Assembly (NCBI RefSeq): GCF_030159995.1
Contig: NZ_BSNM01000013.1
Coordinates: forward strand, 83,030-147,029
Direction of reading: 5' to 3'
Source of the DNA: Litoribrevibacter albus
GTDB lineage: Bacteria; Pseudomonadota; Gammaproteobacteria; Pseudomonadales; Litoribrevibacteraceae
DNA length: 64,000 nucleotides
The translations under genes were made by a program, and so were the position numbers. Every line of letters begins with the position of its first letter. The first letter of the stretch is position 1. Positions 54,082-63,814 of this stretch are shown piece by piece. Under the pieces are notes generated by a model. The model searched no databases, had not been told where the DNA came from, and saw only the letters and a program-made list of their open reading frames with translations.

Positions 54082-54585
54082 ATGAGAACACTCGACCAGA
54101 ATCAAATAGAAAACATCTTCCAGGAGTTGAGAGACAATATTTCGCCTGAGCATGGTAAGGCAATCATTGGTCTAGATAATGTAAAGCCTTCACACCACGA
54201 ATCTGAGAGCCTCGAATGGCGATACCGGTTAGGTGGATACACCGAAGCTCTATGCGCTTGCGACATCCTGAGCAATAGTGTTTATGAGTCTGCAATCGCT
54301 GAAATATTCGGCCAAAGGCCAAGGGATGGAGCAGACCGTCCTGGGCGAAAACATAAGTACAGCGTGGACATCAAAACGGAACAAAACAAGCAGTTCACGT
54401 TCGATGTGCCATCAATGAACCCACTCGACGCTTACTTTCAGCTCACCAAACGTATTGCTTATAAAACGATACCCGGTATCGTCTCTGTATTGGTATACGC
54501 TGGCTTTCATACTGATAGAAAACCTGATTCTTCACCTCTCAGATCCTTTGAGAAGGACGAGCTGGTATTTGTAAGCCTCGTTTAA
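54082..54585 (+). CDS. Hypothetical protein, partly duplicated at the window end
   Basis: 167 residues, 15 bases after the DUF1173 gene. Mixed composition with a basic middle ('[20 protein letters not shown]'). No recognised domain. Bases 54276-54402 (residues about 65-107) recur exactly at 63874-64000. The ribosome site is a weak AAGTAGGAA 5' of ATG 54082. Probably part of the same operon as the DUF1173 gene and the CsrA-cold-shock fusion downstream. Confidence 0.7.
   Translation: MRTLDQNQIENIFQELRDNISPEHGKAIIGLDNVKPSHHESESLEWRYRLGGYTEALCACDILSNSVYESAIAEIFGQRPRDGADRPGRKHKYSVDIKTEQNKQFTFDVPSMNPLDAYFQLTKRIAYKTIPGIVSVLVYAGFHTDRKPDSSPLRSFEKDELVFVSLV
54276..54402 (+). repeat. Left copy of a 127-bp (or longer) direct repeat
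   Basis: Identical to 63874-64000, spacing 9598 bp. It ends only because the window ends. Confidence 0.95.
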
Positions 54586-54608
54586 TCTATTCAAAGGAAC
54601 GTGTCATT

Positions 54609-55010
54609 ATGCTCATATTAACTCGGCGAATTGGTGAAACACTCATGATAGGCGACGACGTTTCCGTCACCATATTGGGGGTCAATGGTAACCAGGTACG
54701 AATCGGAATCAACGCACCAAAAAACATTGAGGTCCATCGCGAAGAGATATACCTCAGAATTCAGCGCGGTGATGAATATCAACCCTCCGATAACCTTGGC
54801 GGTGGTAAAAAAACGGGAAGTATCTCTGACATGGTTTACAGCAAAGGATATGGATTCATTTATTCACCGGGATTCGATGACAATATCTTCTTCCATGCTT
54901 CCGGTGTTGAAGATAACTTATTCAACGACCTCCACGAAGGTATGGATGTTTGCTTCTCAGTAGAGCGGGGCAATCGTGGCCTATTCGCAACCGGAGTTAA
55001 GAAGGTATGA
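54609..55010 (+). CDS. CsrA-cold-shock-domain fusion protein
   Basis: 133 residues. Residues 1-57 are a complete CsrA/RsmA: '[17 protein letters not shown]', '[20 protein letters not shown]', including the RNA-contact residues L4 and R44. After a Gly-rich linker (about 58-67) comes a cold-shock domain (68-133) with K79-GYGFI84 and N92-IFFH96 RNP motifs. CsrA binds GGA-containing hairpins in mRNA leaders; the second domain would add single-stranded RNA binding. Its stop overlaps the next start (ATGA). A fusion of these two domains in one small protein is not something I know as an established family. Confidence 0.92.
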   Translation: MLILTRRIGETLMIGDDVSVTILGVNGNQVRIGINAPKNIEVHREEIYLRIQRGDEYQPSDNLGGGKKTGSISDMVYSKGYGFIYSPGFDDNIFFHASGVEDNLFNDLHEGMDVCFSVERGNRGLFATGVKKV

Positions 55011-55537
55011 GAATCCTAGCTCCAGCGAAGTTTTTGTATTCATTTCTGATTGTTCTGTTCGCTTTAGTATCGCCGTTTTCATTTGCTGAAAGCTTCATGG
55101 CGAAGGTTGTCGGTGTCTCCGATGGAGATACTGTAAATGTTTTGACAGATAAGCCGTGCAATTCCGGAAAAAACTGCAAAAGCGGTAAGATCCAGTATCG
55201 TGTTCGTTTAGCAGAAATTGATACGCCTGAGAAGAAGCAACCTTATGGCAGCCGTTCCAAACAGGCCTTATCGGATCTTGTGTTCGGACGCCTGGTAAAA
55301 GTCGATACTGTTGACACTGACAGGTATGGCCGCCTGGTAGCAAACCTTTATGTTGACGGGAAGTGGGTTAACGCCGAGCTTGTTAAATCTGGCAGCGCCT
55401 GGGTGTATCGGCAGTATGCAAAGTCTCCCTTACTCTTTGAATTTGAAAAAGATGCGCGAATCAACAAACGTGGCCTATGGGGCCTACCTGAAGCAGATCG
55501 TATTCCACCTTGGGAATGGCGTAGGAATAAAAAATGA
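55007..55537 (+). CDS. Secreted thermonuclease-like (SNase) protein
   Basis: 176 residues, translationally coupled to the CsrA fusion (ATGA). A signal peptide covers about residues 1-28 ('[21 protein letters not shown]', in part). The SNase-fold signatures are '[12 protein letters not shown]', '[16 protein letters not shown]' (Arg, Asp, Glu of the active site) and '[17 protein letters not shown]' with the second catalytic Arg. It would cut DNA or RNA in the periplasm or outside the cell. Such genes are common on conjugative elements. Confidence 0.92.
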   Translation: MRILAPAKFLYSFLIVLFALVSPFSFAESFMAKVVGVSDGDTVNVLTDKPCNSGKNCKSGKIQYRVRLAEIDTPEKKQPYGSRSKQALSDLVFGRLVKVDTVDTDRYGRLVANLYVDGKWVNAELVKSGSAWVYRQYAKSPLLFEFEKDARINKRGLWGLPEADRIPPWEWRRNKK

Positions 55538-55550
55538 GTAACCAGATGAT

Positions 55551-58500
55551 GGGGTACTGGGGATTTTCCGTCCAAAAACGACACTTCGCCTGAAATCCCG
55601 CGTCCCGCTTGGCTTCCCAGAGACTATTACTTTTGCTACTCCGCCATATTGTAGCCTTATTTGACTAATATTCAGCCCTTTGGGCTGGACAATGGCATAC
55701 CAAGAACGAGTAAACATACTATCCACATCGGAACAGGCAGAATTCTTCGGCCCACCTCTTTTCACAACCAACGATCAACGGTTCTTCTTTGCCCTGAATG
55801 ACCTGGAGCGCGTGGTGGCGGTTTCCTTCCGAAACCGGGGGCTGCGGTGCATGTTTGTGCTGCTTCTGGGTTACTTCAAGGCTAAGCCTATCACCCTTAC
55901 ACCGGGCTTCCACCAAGTTAAGCACGACCTTGCCTATATCTGTCAGTCGGTATTTCCCGGAACCGGTCTGAGGCCTTTCAACTTGAGTAAGAAGGAACTT
56001 GAGCGGGTTTACCAGCGGATCATGATTCTGTGTGACTACCGGCGCTGGAACGCCCGCGAGCATGAGCAGATACTGATGCGCTATCTGGCTGATCAGGCGT
56101 CAGCCTGGTCCTCTCCTCGTCATCTCTTTGATGCCGCCGTTGAATACTCGTCGATTGAGCGGGTTGCGATTCCAGGTTACAGCACACTTCAGAAGATCAT
56201 CAGCCGGGTGCTGGTCCAGCAACACAGCGCCCTGGCAAGCCAAGTGAAAGAAACGCTGTCAGATGATTTAAAAAACCAACTGCAATCTTTACTGGAAACC
56301 AAGTGCACCCTTGGCCTGAAAGGGTTGCGCCAGTCTGCCCGCAACTTCACCAGCCCAGAACTGGATAAGGAACTGGCTATTCATCAGCACATACAGCACT
56401 GGATGCCGGAGGTTCTGTCTACGGTTAAGGCCCTGTCTCTGTCTGAGAAAAATCTGAACTACTTTGCCGAGCGAGTGGACTATTACGGCTCCAAACTCAA
56501 GCGTCAGCCGCAGACCAGGCAGCAGTTGTATTTGCTCTGCTACCTGCAGTTTCGCTGGCAACAGGCCCTGGAACGTATCGCCGACGGCTTTATTCATCAT
56601 GTGCGGCAGACCCAGCACAAAGCCAAGGCCTTTGCTCAGGAATCGGTCTATCTGGAATGGCAGAAGGCTGCCAACAATGTGAGTAAAGCAGCAAATATCC
56701 TGAGTCTGTTTACCGACAGCAGCGTTGATCCAGAACAGTCCTTTGGTCGAGTCCGGGAACAGGCCTTGTCCATGCTGCCCCTGCGAGAGCTGGAGTCTGT
56801 CTGCCTGTTCTTGAACGACCAGAAGCGTTCTGTCGAGGAAGCCTTATGGCAATATTATGATCAGCGCGAAGCCTTGCGTACCGGTCTGCTCAGATCCCTG
56901 TTTTTGTGTCTGCACTTTGAGGGCAATGAAGAAACACAACGCCTGGCGATGACTCTGCAGCAGGCCAGTATAGACCTCAAAACACATGGCAAGCTATCGT
57001 TGGAGACCATGAATCTGGTTCGCGTGCCGGCACGTCAACGCCCGCATCTTCGGAATAAACAGGAACAGCCCGACCCCGGCCGACACGAATGGGCGCTGTA
57101 TCAGCAGATTCCCCGTCGCCTTAATGGGCAACTCACGCTGCCAGATGTCGCCAAATACCGATCTCTGGAGGATGATCTGGTGGAAAAATCCCGCTGGCAG
57201 CGGGACAAGGATACGCTGCTGGACAGCTCCCAGCTTCCCAAACTGATGGCGCATTCGGATGAACTGGTGCAAAACATGATGAGGCAGCTGAACAGCCGTC
57301 TCGAGGAAGTCAGCACTTACCTGGAGGACAGCGACAATCGCAATGTCATACTGCGCAACCCGCAGGGGAAGCGGCACTGGCGATTACCGGGCGGCAACAA
57401 GAAGCAACTGGTCAACAATCCGTTCTTTCAGCAAATCCCCACCACTTCCGTGGCCGATGTGCTGCGGATGGTCGACCGGGATACCGCATTTATCGACTGT
57501 TTTGAGCATGTTCTGGGATCTCACGCGCACAGTCGCCGCCACGAGTTCGACCTCCTGGCCATCCTGATTGGCAATGCCACCAACCAGGGCATCTACGGCA
57601 TCGCCCAAATCTCCGACCGAACCTACGACCAGCTCAGTACCATCCAGGCCAATTATCTGAGACTGGAGACATTGCAGGCCGCCAACGACCAGATCAACAA
57701 TGCCACGGCCCGGCTTCAGATCTTCCGGCACTACCAGATCCAGGAAGACCTGGTGCACGCCAGTGCGGATGGCCAGAAGTTCGAAACCCGCCGGGAAACC
57801 TTTAAAACCCGGTATTCCTCCAAATACTTCGGCACCCAGAAAGGGATCTCGGCCATGACCCTGATCGCCAACCATGCAGCCATCAATGCCAGGGTTATCG
57901 GGGCCAATGAGCATGAGTCACACTATGTCTTCGACCTGTTGATGAGCAACACCTCGGAGATCATTCCGGAAGTGCTTTCCACCGACACGCATGGCGTCAA
58001 CCATGTGAATTTCGCCTTGCTGGATCTGTTCGGCTTCCAGTTCGCTCCTCGCTATGCTCAGGTCGGCCGGGTTCTGAACGATCTGTTTGACGTTAAGGAG
58101 ACTGCTGACCAGCGGATACGTCTGAAGTTGAAGAACCCAATCAAACACAAGCGGATACAGCAACATTGGGACACCATTGCCAGAATCGCGATCTCGTTGA
58201 AGGAGCGCCGAACCACGCAGGCCTCTCTGGTTCGAAAGCTGTCCGGATACAAGAAAAATCACCCCTTGCTGGAAGCCCTGACTGAGTACAACCGGCTGGT
58301 CAAAGCCCAGTATCTGCTCAGCTATATAAGCGATGCCAGCCTGCGCCAGTATGTCCAGCGCGCCTTGAACCGGGGGGAAGCCTATCACCAGCTACGGCGA
58401 GCCATCAGCAACGTCAACGGGGATCAGTTTCGGGGCAGTTCGGATGAAGAGATCCAGCTCTGGAACGAGTGTGCCAGACTGGTAGCCAACGCGATCATCT

Positions 58501-58788
58501 ATTTCAACTCCAGCATTCTGAGCCGATTACTGAACAGTTTTGAACACCAGGACGACGCCGCGAAGGTGGACATCGTCAAACAAGCCTCGCCGGTGGCCTG
58601 GTACAACATTAACCTGAAGGGCACCTACAGCTTTGAACTGAGCGAAAAATTGCCGGATCTGGAGGAGTTGATGGCGTCGATTGACGGGTATAAGCCTGTT
58701 CTGGAAAAGTAATACCCCTCTGGAGGCCATAGATGGCGGGGCTTCCAGAGCACTTTGTCGTTTTTGGACGGAAAATCCCTAGAACCCC
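55551..58788 (+). mobile_element. Minimal Tn3-family element (transposase only)
   Basis: 3238 bp with 33-bp terminal inverted repeats starting GGGGTACTGGGGATTTTCCG (55551-55583) and, reversed, 58756-58788, two mismatches between them. One gene, no resolvase. The 5-bp flanks ATGAT (left) and GTGAA (right) do not match, so the present right flank is not the original target. Confidence 0.9.
55692..58712 (+). CDS. tnpA: Tn3-family transposase TnpA, intact
   Basis: 1006 residues from ATG 55692 (an in-frame ATG at 55680 is possible). It opens with 'ERVNILSTSEQAEFFGPPLF' as in the DUF4158 N-terminal domain of Tn3 transposases. The DDE domain includes 'SADGQKFETRRETFKTRYS', 'LSTDTHGVNHVNFALLDLFGF' (in part) and the C-terminal 'LKERRTTQASLVRKLSGYK' and 'WNECARLVANAIIYFN'. 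No frame break is seen, in contrast to the chromate transposon's tnpA, with which it is only distantly similar. Confidence 0.95.
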   Translation: MAYQERVNILSTSEQAEFFGPPLFTTNDQRFFFALNDLERVVAVSFRNRGLRCMFVLLLGYFKAKPITLTPGFHQVKHDLAYICQSVFPGTGLRPFNLSKKELERVYQRIMILCDYRRWNAREHEQILMRYLADQASAWSSPRHLFDAAVEYSSIERVAIPGYSTLQKIISRVLVQQHSALASQVKETLSDDLKNQLQSLLETKCTLGLKGLRQSARNFTSPELDKELAIHQHIQHWMPEVLSTVKALSLSEKNLNYFAERVDYYGSKLKRQPQTRQQLYLLCYLQFRWQQALERIADGFIHHVRQTQHKAKAFAQESVYLEWQKAANNVSKAANILSLFTDSSVDPEQSFGRVREQALSMLPLRELESVCLFLNDQKRSVEEALWQYYDQREALRTGLLRSLFLCLHFEGNEETQRLAMTLQQASIDLKTHGKLSLETMNLVRVPARQRPHLRNKQEQPDPGRHEWALYQQIPRRLNGQLTLPDVAKYRSLEDDLVEKSRWQRDKDTLLDSSQLPKLMAHSDELVQNMMRQLNSRLEEVSTYLEDSDNRNVILRNPQGKRHWRLPGGNKKQLVNNPFFQQIPTTSVADVLRMVDRDTAFIDCFEHVLGSHAHSRRHEFDLLAILIGNATNQGIYGIAQISDRTYDQLSTIQANYLRLETLQAANDQINNATARLQIFRHYQIQEDLVHASADGQKFETRRETFKTRYSSKYFGTQKGISAMTLIANHAAINARVIGANEHESHYVFDLLMSNTSEIIPEVLSTDTHGVNHVNFALLDLFGFQFAPRYAQVGRVLNDLFDVKETADQRIRLKLKNPIKHKRIQQHWDTIARIAISLKERRTTQASLVRKLSGYKKNHPLLEALTEYNRLVKAQYLLSYISDASLRQYVQRALNRGEAYHQLRRAISNVNGDQFRGSSDEEIQLWNECARLVANAIIYFNSSILSRLLNSFEHQDDAAKVDIVKQASPVAWYNINLKGTYSFELSEKLPDLEELMASIDGYKPVLEK

Positions 58789-59245
58789 GTGAAGGTCCGC
58801 TTCTCACATGGAACGGTCAGGCACCGGCTAGATGCTGTACGGCAGCTAAAGGCACGTTGCCGACGTAGTCTTAGGCTGCTGAGTGACCGGTTTGGGGCAG
58901 GTCGCTGCCGTTCGACTTCTGATGGTCAGCTTTCCTGATCTCGCCGGTTGCTCTGCCGCCAGGGTGGATGTCCGTTGATGGCCGAAAGTGAGGGGTCAGC
59001 CGGGGTAGGGCAGAGCACGACCCTTCTCAGACATTCAGTATCCATTGCTGCGCCGGCCCCTGATCCAGAAAGCTGACGTTCAGAGTGAGGTGATCGCGTC
59101 CGGGGCACGCCAAGAATCTCGTTGAAACCCTTATCAAGGAAGGCAAGGGTGAAGCGAGATCGGATCAGCATGTGCAGCGCATGCGAAAGCGCATGCGCAA
59201 AGTTACCAGCGCCACCGGCCCGAGCAAACGCTGTTCTACAAACTC
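58789..59245. other. Non-coding, higher-GC stretch before the IS91-type gene
   Basis: No gene supported. The minus-strand open frame at 58926-59477 is low-complexity in codon choice and overlaps the transposase start, so I treat it as a shadow. The sequence probably belongs to the origin side of the IS91/ISCR-like element. Confidence 0.5.
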
Positions 59246-60652
59246 GTGGAGGAGCACTATCCAGCGTTTGCTGAGCGGATGGCGTGTGAGGGCAGGGCGC
59301 TGCCGGAGTATGTACGCCGGGAATTTGAAGAGTTTCTGCGCTGTGGGCGACTGCAGCATGGATTCCTGCGGGTGCGCTGTGATGGCTGTCACGCGGAGCG
59401 GCTCGTCGCATTTTCGTGCAAACGCAGGGGCTTCTGCCCCAGCTGCGGCGCCAGGCGCATGGCGGAATCGGCAGCACTTCTTGTGGACGAGGTCTTTCCA
59501 GAGCAGCCGGTCAGGCAGTGGGTTCTGAGTTTCCCGTATCCGCTACGTTTTCTTTTCGCCAGCCGACCAGAGGTAATGGGTAAGGTACTGGGCATCGTTT
59601 ACCGCGTGATCTCGACACAGCTGATTCGGTCGGCAGGGTTCACGCGAGAGAGAGCGCGCACCGGTGCCGTCACGCTGATTCAGCGCTTTGGCAGCGCGCT
59701 CAATCTCAACGTTCACTTCCACATGCTGTTTCTGGACGGGGTGTACATTGAGCGACCGGATGGCCGGTTGCGTTTTCGCTGGGTCAAGGCACCGACCAGT
59801 GCCGAGCTGACACGACTGGCAGACACGATCGCCCGCCGGGTGGGGCGGTATCTGGAGCGGCAGGGGCTTCTCGAGCGTGACGCCGAAAACAGCTGGCTGG
59901 CCGGCGAGGATGTCGATGATGACCCCATGAGCAGCGTGATTGGCCACTCGATCACGTACCGCATTGCAGTCGGTCCCAATGCCGGGCGCAAGGTGATGAC
60001 GCTGCAGACGCTGCCGGCCGACGATCCTCCGTTCGGTGAAGAAGCTGGCAAAGTTGGCGGCTTCTCCCTGCACGCTGGAGTGGCTGCCCGCGCTGACCAG
60101 CGCGACAAGCTAGAGCGGTTGTGCCGCTACATCAGTCGCCCGGCGGTGTCCGAGAAACGCCTGTCACTGACGAGCCACGGTCTGGTGCGCTACCAGCTCA
60201 AGACGCCGTATCGAGACGGGACCACCCACGTATTTTTCGAGCCATTGGATTTTCTGGCTCGGCTGGCGGCACTGGTTCCCAAGCCAAGGACAAACCTCAC
60301 GCGCTTCCACGGCGTATTTGCGCCAAACAGCAAATTGCGAGCCCAGGTGACACCAGCCAAGCGGGGTAAGGGGAGACAGAGGCCGGATGAGGAGTCAGAC
60401 GATAAGACGCCGGCTGAGAAGCATGCGGCCATGACGTGGGCGAAGCGCTTGAAGCGCGTCTTTGAGATTGATGTTCAGACCTGCGATGCCTGTGGTGGCG
60501 CCGTCAAGATCGTTGCCGCCATTGAAGATCCGATCGTCATCAAGAAAATCCTGGATCACTTGGACGAGCAGGGTGCGATGCCGCAGGCCTACCACCGACC
60601 GGCAGTGCGCGGCCCGCCGCGACAGCAGAGATTGCCGCACCTACAGGGTTAA
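59246..60652 (+). CDS. IS91/ISCR-family rolling-circle transposase (start codon uncertain)
   Basis: 468 residues from GTG 59246. The family's N-terminal zinc finger is visible ('RCDGCHAERLVAFSCKRRG', 'FCPSCGARRM'), then the HUH-type nuclease motif H157-F-H159 in 'NLNVHFHMLFLDGVY', and a C-terminal 'CDACGGAVKIVAAIEDP' metal motif. The conserved family segment just upstream (SYQRHRPEQTLFYKLV) is encoded in frame at about 59201-59248 but has no ATG, GTG or TTG before a TGA, so the true start has been lost or lies at a rare codon. Such elements move neighbouring DNA by rolling-circle transposition. Confidence 0.88.
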   Translation: MEEHYPAFAERMACEGRALPEYVRREFEEFLRCGRLQHGFLRVRCDGCHAERLVAFSCKRRGFCPSCGARRMAESAALLVDEVFPEQPVRQWVLSFPYPLRFLFASRPEVMGKVLGIVYRVISTQLIRSAGFTRERARTGAVTLIQRFGSALNLNVHFHMLFLDGVYIERPDGRLRFRWVKAPTSAELTRLADTIARRVGRYLERQGLLERDAENSWLAGEDVDDDPMSSVIGHSITYRIAVGPNAGRKVMTLQTLPADDPPFGEEAGKVGGFSLHAGVAARADQRDKLERLCRYISRPAVSEKRLSLTSHGLVRYQLKTPYRDGTTHVFFEPLDFLARLAALVPKPRTNLTRFHGVFAPNSKLRAQVTPAKRGKGRQRPDEESDDKTPAEKHAAMTWAKRLKRVFEIDVQTCDACGGAVKIVAAIEDPIVIKKILDHLDEQGAMPQAYHRPAVRGPPRQQRLPHLQG

Positions 60653-60845
60653 CTTCGGACCGTCGTGCTGCATCGCGTGGCAGGATGTCGTTCGCCTTGG
60701 TGATGCGGAATTGCCACGCCGGATGTCTGCAGTGGCTGAAACGGCTCCAAATCACACCTACTGACCGTTCAGCTCTCTCGTCAACGCCCCGAAGTTCGAC
60801 TGTTGATAAGGCTTCGGCTACAGTCGTCTACTCGAAAAAGGGCGT

Positions 60846-61073
60846 TTGTTCGTCCTATACCCGCAGATACGGGAGCTTATGGATTCCTTGCCCCCTGCGG
60901 CCCGTAACCGACCTTGGACGATGATTGAGCTAGTGCGCCAGCTACAAGGCCGGTACAGGGAGCGACCGCATACGCAACACGTTGGCCAGGCTCTGAGGGC
61001 CCTGGGCTGGACGCAACGCCGAGACTGGTCCGACGGAACCGGGCGGAGGTATTGGTGCCCGGCAGAAAACTAG
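60846..61073 (+). CDS. Small hypothetical protein, possible DNA-binding
   Basis: 75 residues from TTG 60846, or 64 from ATG 60879. It contains 'PWTMIELVRQLQGRYRERP' and 'VGQALRALGWTQRRDWSDG' (both in part), which look like a helix-turn-helix followed by a basic wing. High GC like its surroundings. It lies between the ISCR-type transposase and the AraC gene on the opposite strand. Existence as a real gene is moderately supported. Confidence 0.5.
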   Translation: MFVLYPQIRELMDSLPPAARNRPWTMIELVRQLQGRYRERPHTQHVGQALRALGWTQRRDWSDGTGRRYWCPAEN

Positions 61074-61207
61074 TCGAATGTAGCTACGAAGGGAGCTATG
61101 TCTAGCTACAATGTGTAACGGAAACAGTAGTTTTCTTGGCAGTAGCCATGGAGCTACTTGTTTGCTGCTGGTTCGGCTTCACTGTATTTTTCCGAGATTG
61201 ATGAGGG

Positions 61208-62206
61208 CTAACGCTGGTCTAAGCCTTTCCTGTAGCGAAGTGGTGCTTGGCCAGTCCATTTTCGGAAGGCTCGGCTGAACGCACTCTGTTCGGAGTAACC
61301 CAGCATCAGTGCGATTTCCGGCAGCGACAATGCTGGATCACCCAGATACTGATAAGCCAGTTCCAGGCGCAATTCATCCAGCAGGCCCTTGTAGGTCTTT
61401 TCGCGCTGCTGCAACGAACGGTACAGCGATCGCACCGGCGTTCGCAGTTTCCTTGACAGCCATGCCATGCTCAATTGGCCTTCTTCCAGTCCTGCCATCA
61501 TCGCTTGCTGGAATTGCCTGAGAAACTCATCCGCTCCGGACAGGCTCCTGGACATCGCTTCGGCCTGCTGATCCAGTACCTGGCGAAGCTGTGGATCCCT
61601 GCTGTTGATTGGCAAGCCAAGCAGTGCGGTCGGAACCCTGAGCGCAAGGGTTTCGCAACCAAACTGCACAGGGCAACCGAAAAAGCGTTCATACAGGTCG
61701 CGTTTCCCGGGTTGCCCATCGGGAAATTCGATCAGCACCGGCCTGCCACGGTTTGGGGAAGTCAGGGTATCCATCACCGTCAGTAACCCGGAAACGAGTA
61801 CCTCGTTGGAGAGCGCCGTCGAGGCACCGCGATCGCCGGCCCACCCGAAATACAAGTTCGGTCCTTCCTGCCGCACCCAGGTGAACGACAAATCGTGCAG
61901 CAGCAGCTGAAAGCGGTTCAGTCGTAACAAAGCCTGGCCCAGCGTGTCGCAGCTTGCTGCGAGGTAGCCCAGCACACCGACATCCTGCGGTTGTGCATGG
62001 CGGCCCACCCGTAACCCGACCGCGGGATCGTCCGTTTTTTCGGCGAGGTCTTCCAGCAGTTGCCACCACTGCTCAATGGGTATCCGCTCGTGCCGGTTTG
62101 CCTCGTCGAGCTTGTGGCTCAACGCGGGGCATTGCAGCCCCTCCGACTCCATGAAACGCCGCAGGATGTGGGTCGTTCTTGCAAAAACGTATGCACCTGA
62201 AGACAT
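61208..62206 (-). CDS. AraC-family transcriptional regulator
   Basis: 332 residues from ATG 62206; an in-frame GTG at 62224 is an alternative. The N-terminal ligand domain ('GLRVGRHAQPQDVGVLGYLAASCDTLGQAL', in part) matches the arabinose-binding-like domain of OruR/ArgR-type AraC regulators. The C-terminal double helix-turn-helix ends with 'LSLPEIALMLGYSEQSAFSRAFRKWTG', the AraC signature. It is divergent from the desaturase gene, with a 127-bp gap, so it most likely controls that operon. The inducer is unknown. Confidence 0.92.
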   Translation of the reverse strand: MSSGAYVFARTTHILRRFMESEGLQCPALSHKLDEANRHERIPIEQWWQLLEDLAEKTDDPAVGLRVGRHAQPQDVGVLGYLAASCDTLGQALLRLNRFQLLLHDLSFTWVRQEGPNLYFGWAGDRGASTALSNEVLVSGLLTVMDTLTSPNRGRPVLIEFPDGQPGKRDLYERFFGCPVQFGCETLALRVPTALLGLPINSRDPQLRQVLDQQAEAMSRSLSGADEFLRQFQQAMMAGLEEGQLSMAWLSRKLRTPVRSLYRSLQQREKTYKGLLDELRLELAYQYLGDPALSLPEIALMLGYSEQSAFSRAFRKWTGQAPLRYRKGLDQR

Positions 62207-62333
62207 TGGGTTCCCGCTTGGCACACGATGTCAAAAAATAATAGACCAGCGTCAAGAACCAGACCAACTGTTCCTGCAGAATTGTTCCCGTCAGATCAAC
62301 TGATCCATAGAGAAAAGCAGAGAGGAAACCCTT

Positions 62334-63299
62334 ATGGAAAGCCTGTTTGAGCCGGTTGTTTCCGGCATGACCGCGCTGTTCGGGCGCGAACCCACGCTGA
62401 ACGAGATGATCCTGATTCCGATGATCCCGGTATTCGTCAGCGCATTCCTGATCGAATGGCTCTACACGGCCATCAAGTCGGGTGACTCAAGCCTGAGCCA
62501 GGGCAAGTCGTTCTGGTGGCGGGAAGTATTCGCCAACTTTTCGCTTGGCGCCGGTTACTACGTTTCCGGGGCGCTGATGAACCTGCTGTTTGTCGCAGCT
62601 CTGTTTACGGTGGTCTGGGATAATCGCTTCTATACGATGCCGATCAATTTGGGCACCGTGATTCTTGCGTTCTTCGTCCAGGAGCTCTGTTACTACTGGT
62701 ATCACCGTACCGCGCATCGGGTACGCTGGTTCTGGACACAGCATGTATCCCACCACACCGGCGAGATCATGAACATGTCGACGGCCGCAAGGCAGAGCAT
62801 TCTCAACGGTTTTGTTGGTACCTGGATGTTCTATGTCCCGGCAGTCCTGATCGGCTTCACGCCGGAACTTATGCTTGGATTGCTGGGCGCCAACCTCGCC
62901 TTCCAGTGGTTCGTGCACACTGAATCCGTGCCCAAGCTTCATCCGTGGATCGAACGGTGGATCAACACGCCGTCCAATCACCGCGTGCACCATGGTCGCA
63001 ACAAACAGTACGTCGACAAGAACTACGGCGGTGTGATCATGCTGTACGACCACCTGTTCGGCACCTATGAACCGGAACAGGAGCAGGTGATCTATGGGAC
63101 GCCGCGCCAGATCAAGAGCCACAACTGGTTCGTACTTAACCTCCACGAGTTCGTTGACATGTTTCGTGACGCGATGGCCCCTGGCCCGATCAGCGAACGG
63201 CTGAAGCACTTCTGGAAACCGCCGGCCTGGCAGCGCGAGGGTCATGAGCCAATCCATACCTGGACCGTCGAGCGACACGAAGAGGTGCCGGTAAAATGA
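62334..63299 (+). CDS. Sterol desaturase/fatty acid hydroxylase superfamily membrane enzyme
   Basis: 321 residues. Three histidine clusters for a di-iron centre are present: H124-RTA-H128, H137-VS-HH141 and H216-RV-HH220. There are about four or five membrane segments ('MILIPMIPVFVSAFLIEWLY', 'LGTVILAFFVQELCYYWY', and others). The enzyme would hydroxylate or desaturate a lipid-like substrate. In bacteria, related enzymes are found in oxidation of long-chain compounds. It overlaps the next gene by four bases (ATGA) and is divergent from the AraC gene. GC is high compared with the element backbone. Confidence 0.93.
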   Translation: MESLFEPVVSGMTALFGREPTLNEMILIPMIPVFVSAFLIEWLYTAIKSGDSSLSQGKSFWWREVFANFSLGAGYYVSGALMNLLFVAALFTVVWDNRFYTMPINLGTVILAFFVQELCYYWYHRTAHRVRWFWTQHVSHHTGEIMNMSTAARQSILNGFVGTWMFYVPAVLIGFTPELMLGLLGANLAFQWFVHTESVPKLHPWIERWINTPSNHRVHHGRNKQYVDKNYGGVIMLYDHLFGTYEPEQEQVIYGTPRQIKSHNWFVLNLHEFVDMFRDAMAPGPISERLKHFWKPPAWQREGHEPIHTWTVERHEEVPVK

Positions 63300-63703
63300 A
63301 AATCGCAGCAAAAATATTTCTGGTCCTGAACGCCATCGCATTCATGATGATCGGAATCAATACCACCATGGACCCGGGGGCGGCGATGGCCGCCCTCGAC
63401 CTGGCACCGCAAAGCGTTACCGCTTCCAACGAAATTAGGTCAATCTACGGCGGCATGCACTTTGCGTTCGGGTGCATGATGCTGGCCGGTGCCTTTATGC
63501 CCGGACTCACCCGCCACGCGCTGTGGTTTTGCGCTGCATTTCTTGGTGGCTTGGTTGCAGGCCGGCTATCCAGCCTGATGCTGGACGGGCAGCCAAATGA
63601 CCTGGCGAACTTCCTGCTCGTCTTTGAAAGCGTAGTGCTGGCTGCGGCGTTGTTCCTTCAGCGGGGCATGCGGGACTTACCGAGGGTAGGCGGGTCCGCG
63701 TGA
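63296..63703 (+). CDS. DUF4345 family membrane protein
   Basis: 135 residues with four hydrophobic segments ('IFLVLNAIAFMMIGI', 'YGGMHFAFGCMMLAGAF', 'WFCAAFLGGLVAGRL', 'FLLVFESVVLAAALFL'), matching the DUF4345 pattern. It overlaps the desaturase gene by ATGA, so the two are translated together. Its function is unknown; a membrane partner of the desaturase is a reasonable guess. Confidence 0.8.
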   Translation: MKIAAKIFLVLNAIAFMMIGINTTMDPGAAMAALDLAPQSVTASNEIRSIYGGMHFAFGCMMLAGAFMPGLTRHALWFCAAFLGGLVAGRLSSLMLDGQPNDLANFLLVFESVVLAAALFLQRGMRDLPRVGGSA

Positions 63704-63814
63704 TTGCGATTCCGGGTGAAAGCCGGGGCACCTGCGCAATACAGGCCGAATGGACCTCGCAGGCCCGGCAGTCTATGGCTTTCAGGTGTGTAGGAAACTA
63801 GGGGCGATTCAGGT

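Noticed and set aside
57384..57914. 176-codon minus-strand frame
   Set aside because: Antisense to the intact Tn3 transposase, no independent support.
58926..59477. 183-codon minus-strand frame before the ISCR-type gene
   Set aside because: High-GC shadow overlapping the conserved zinc-finger coding region of the transposase.
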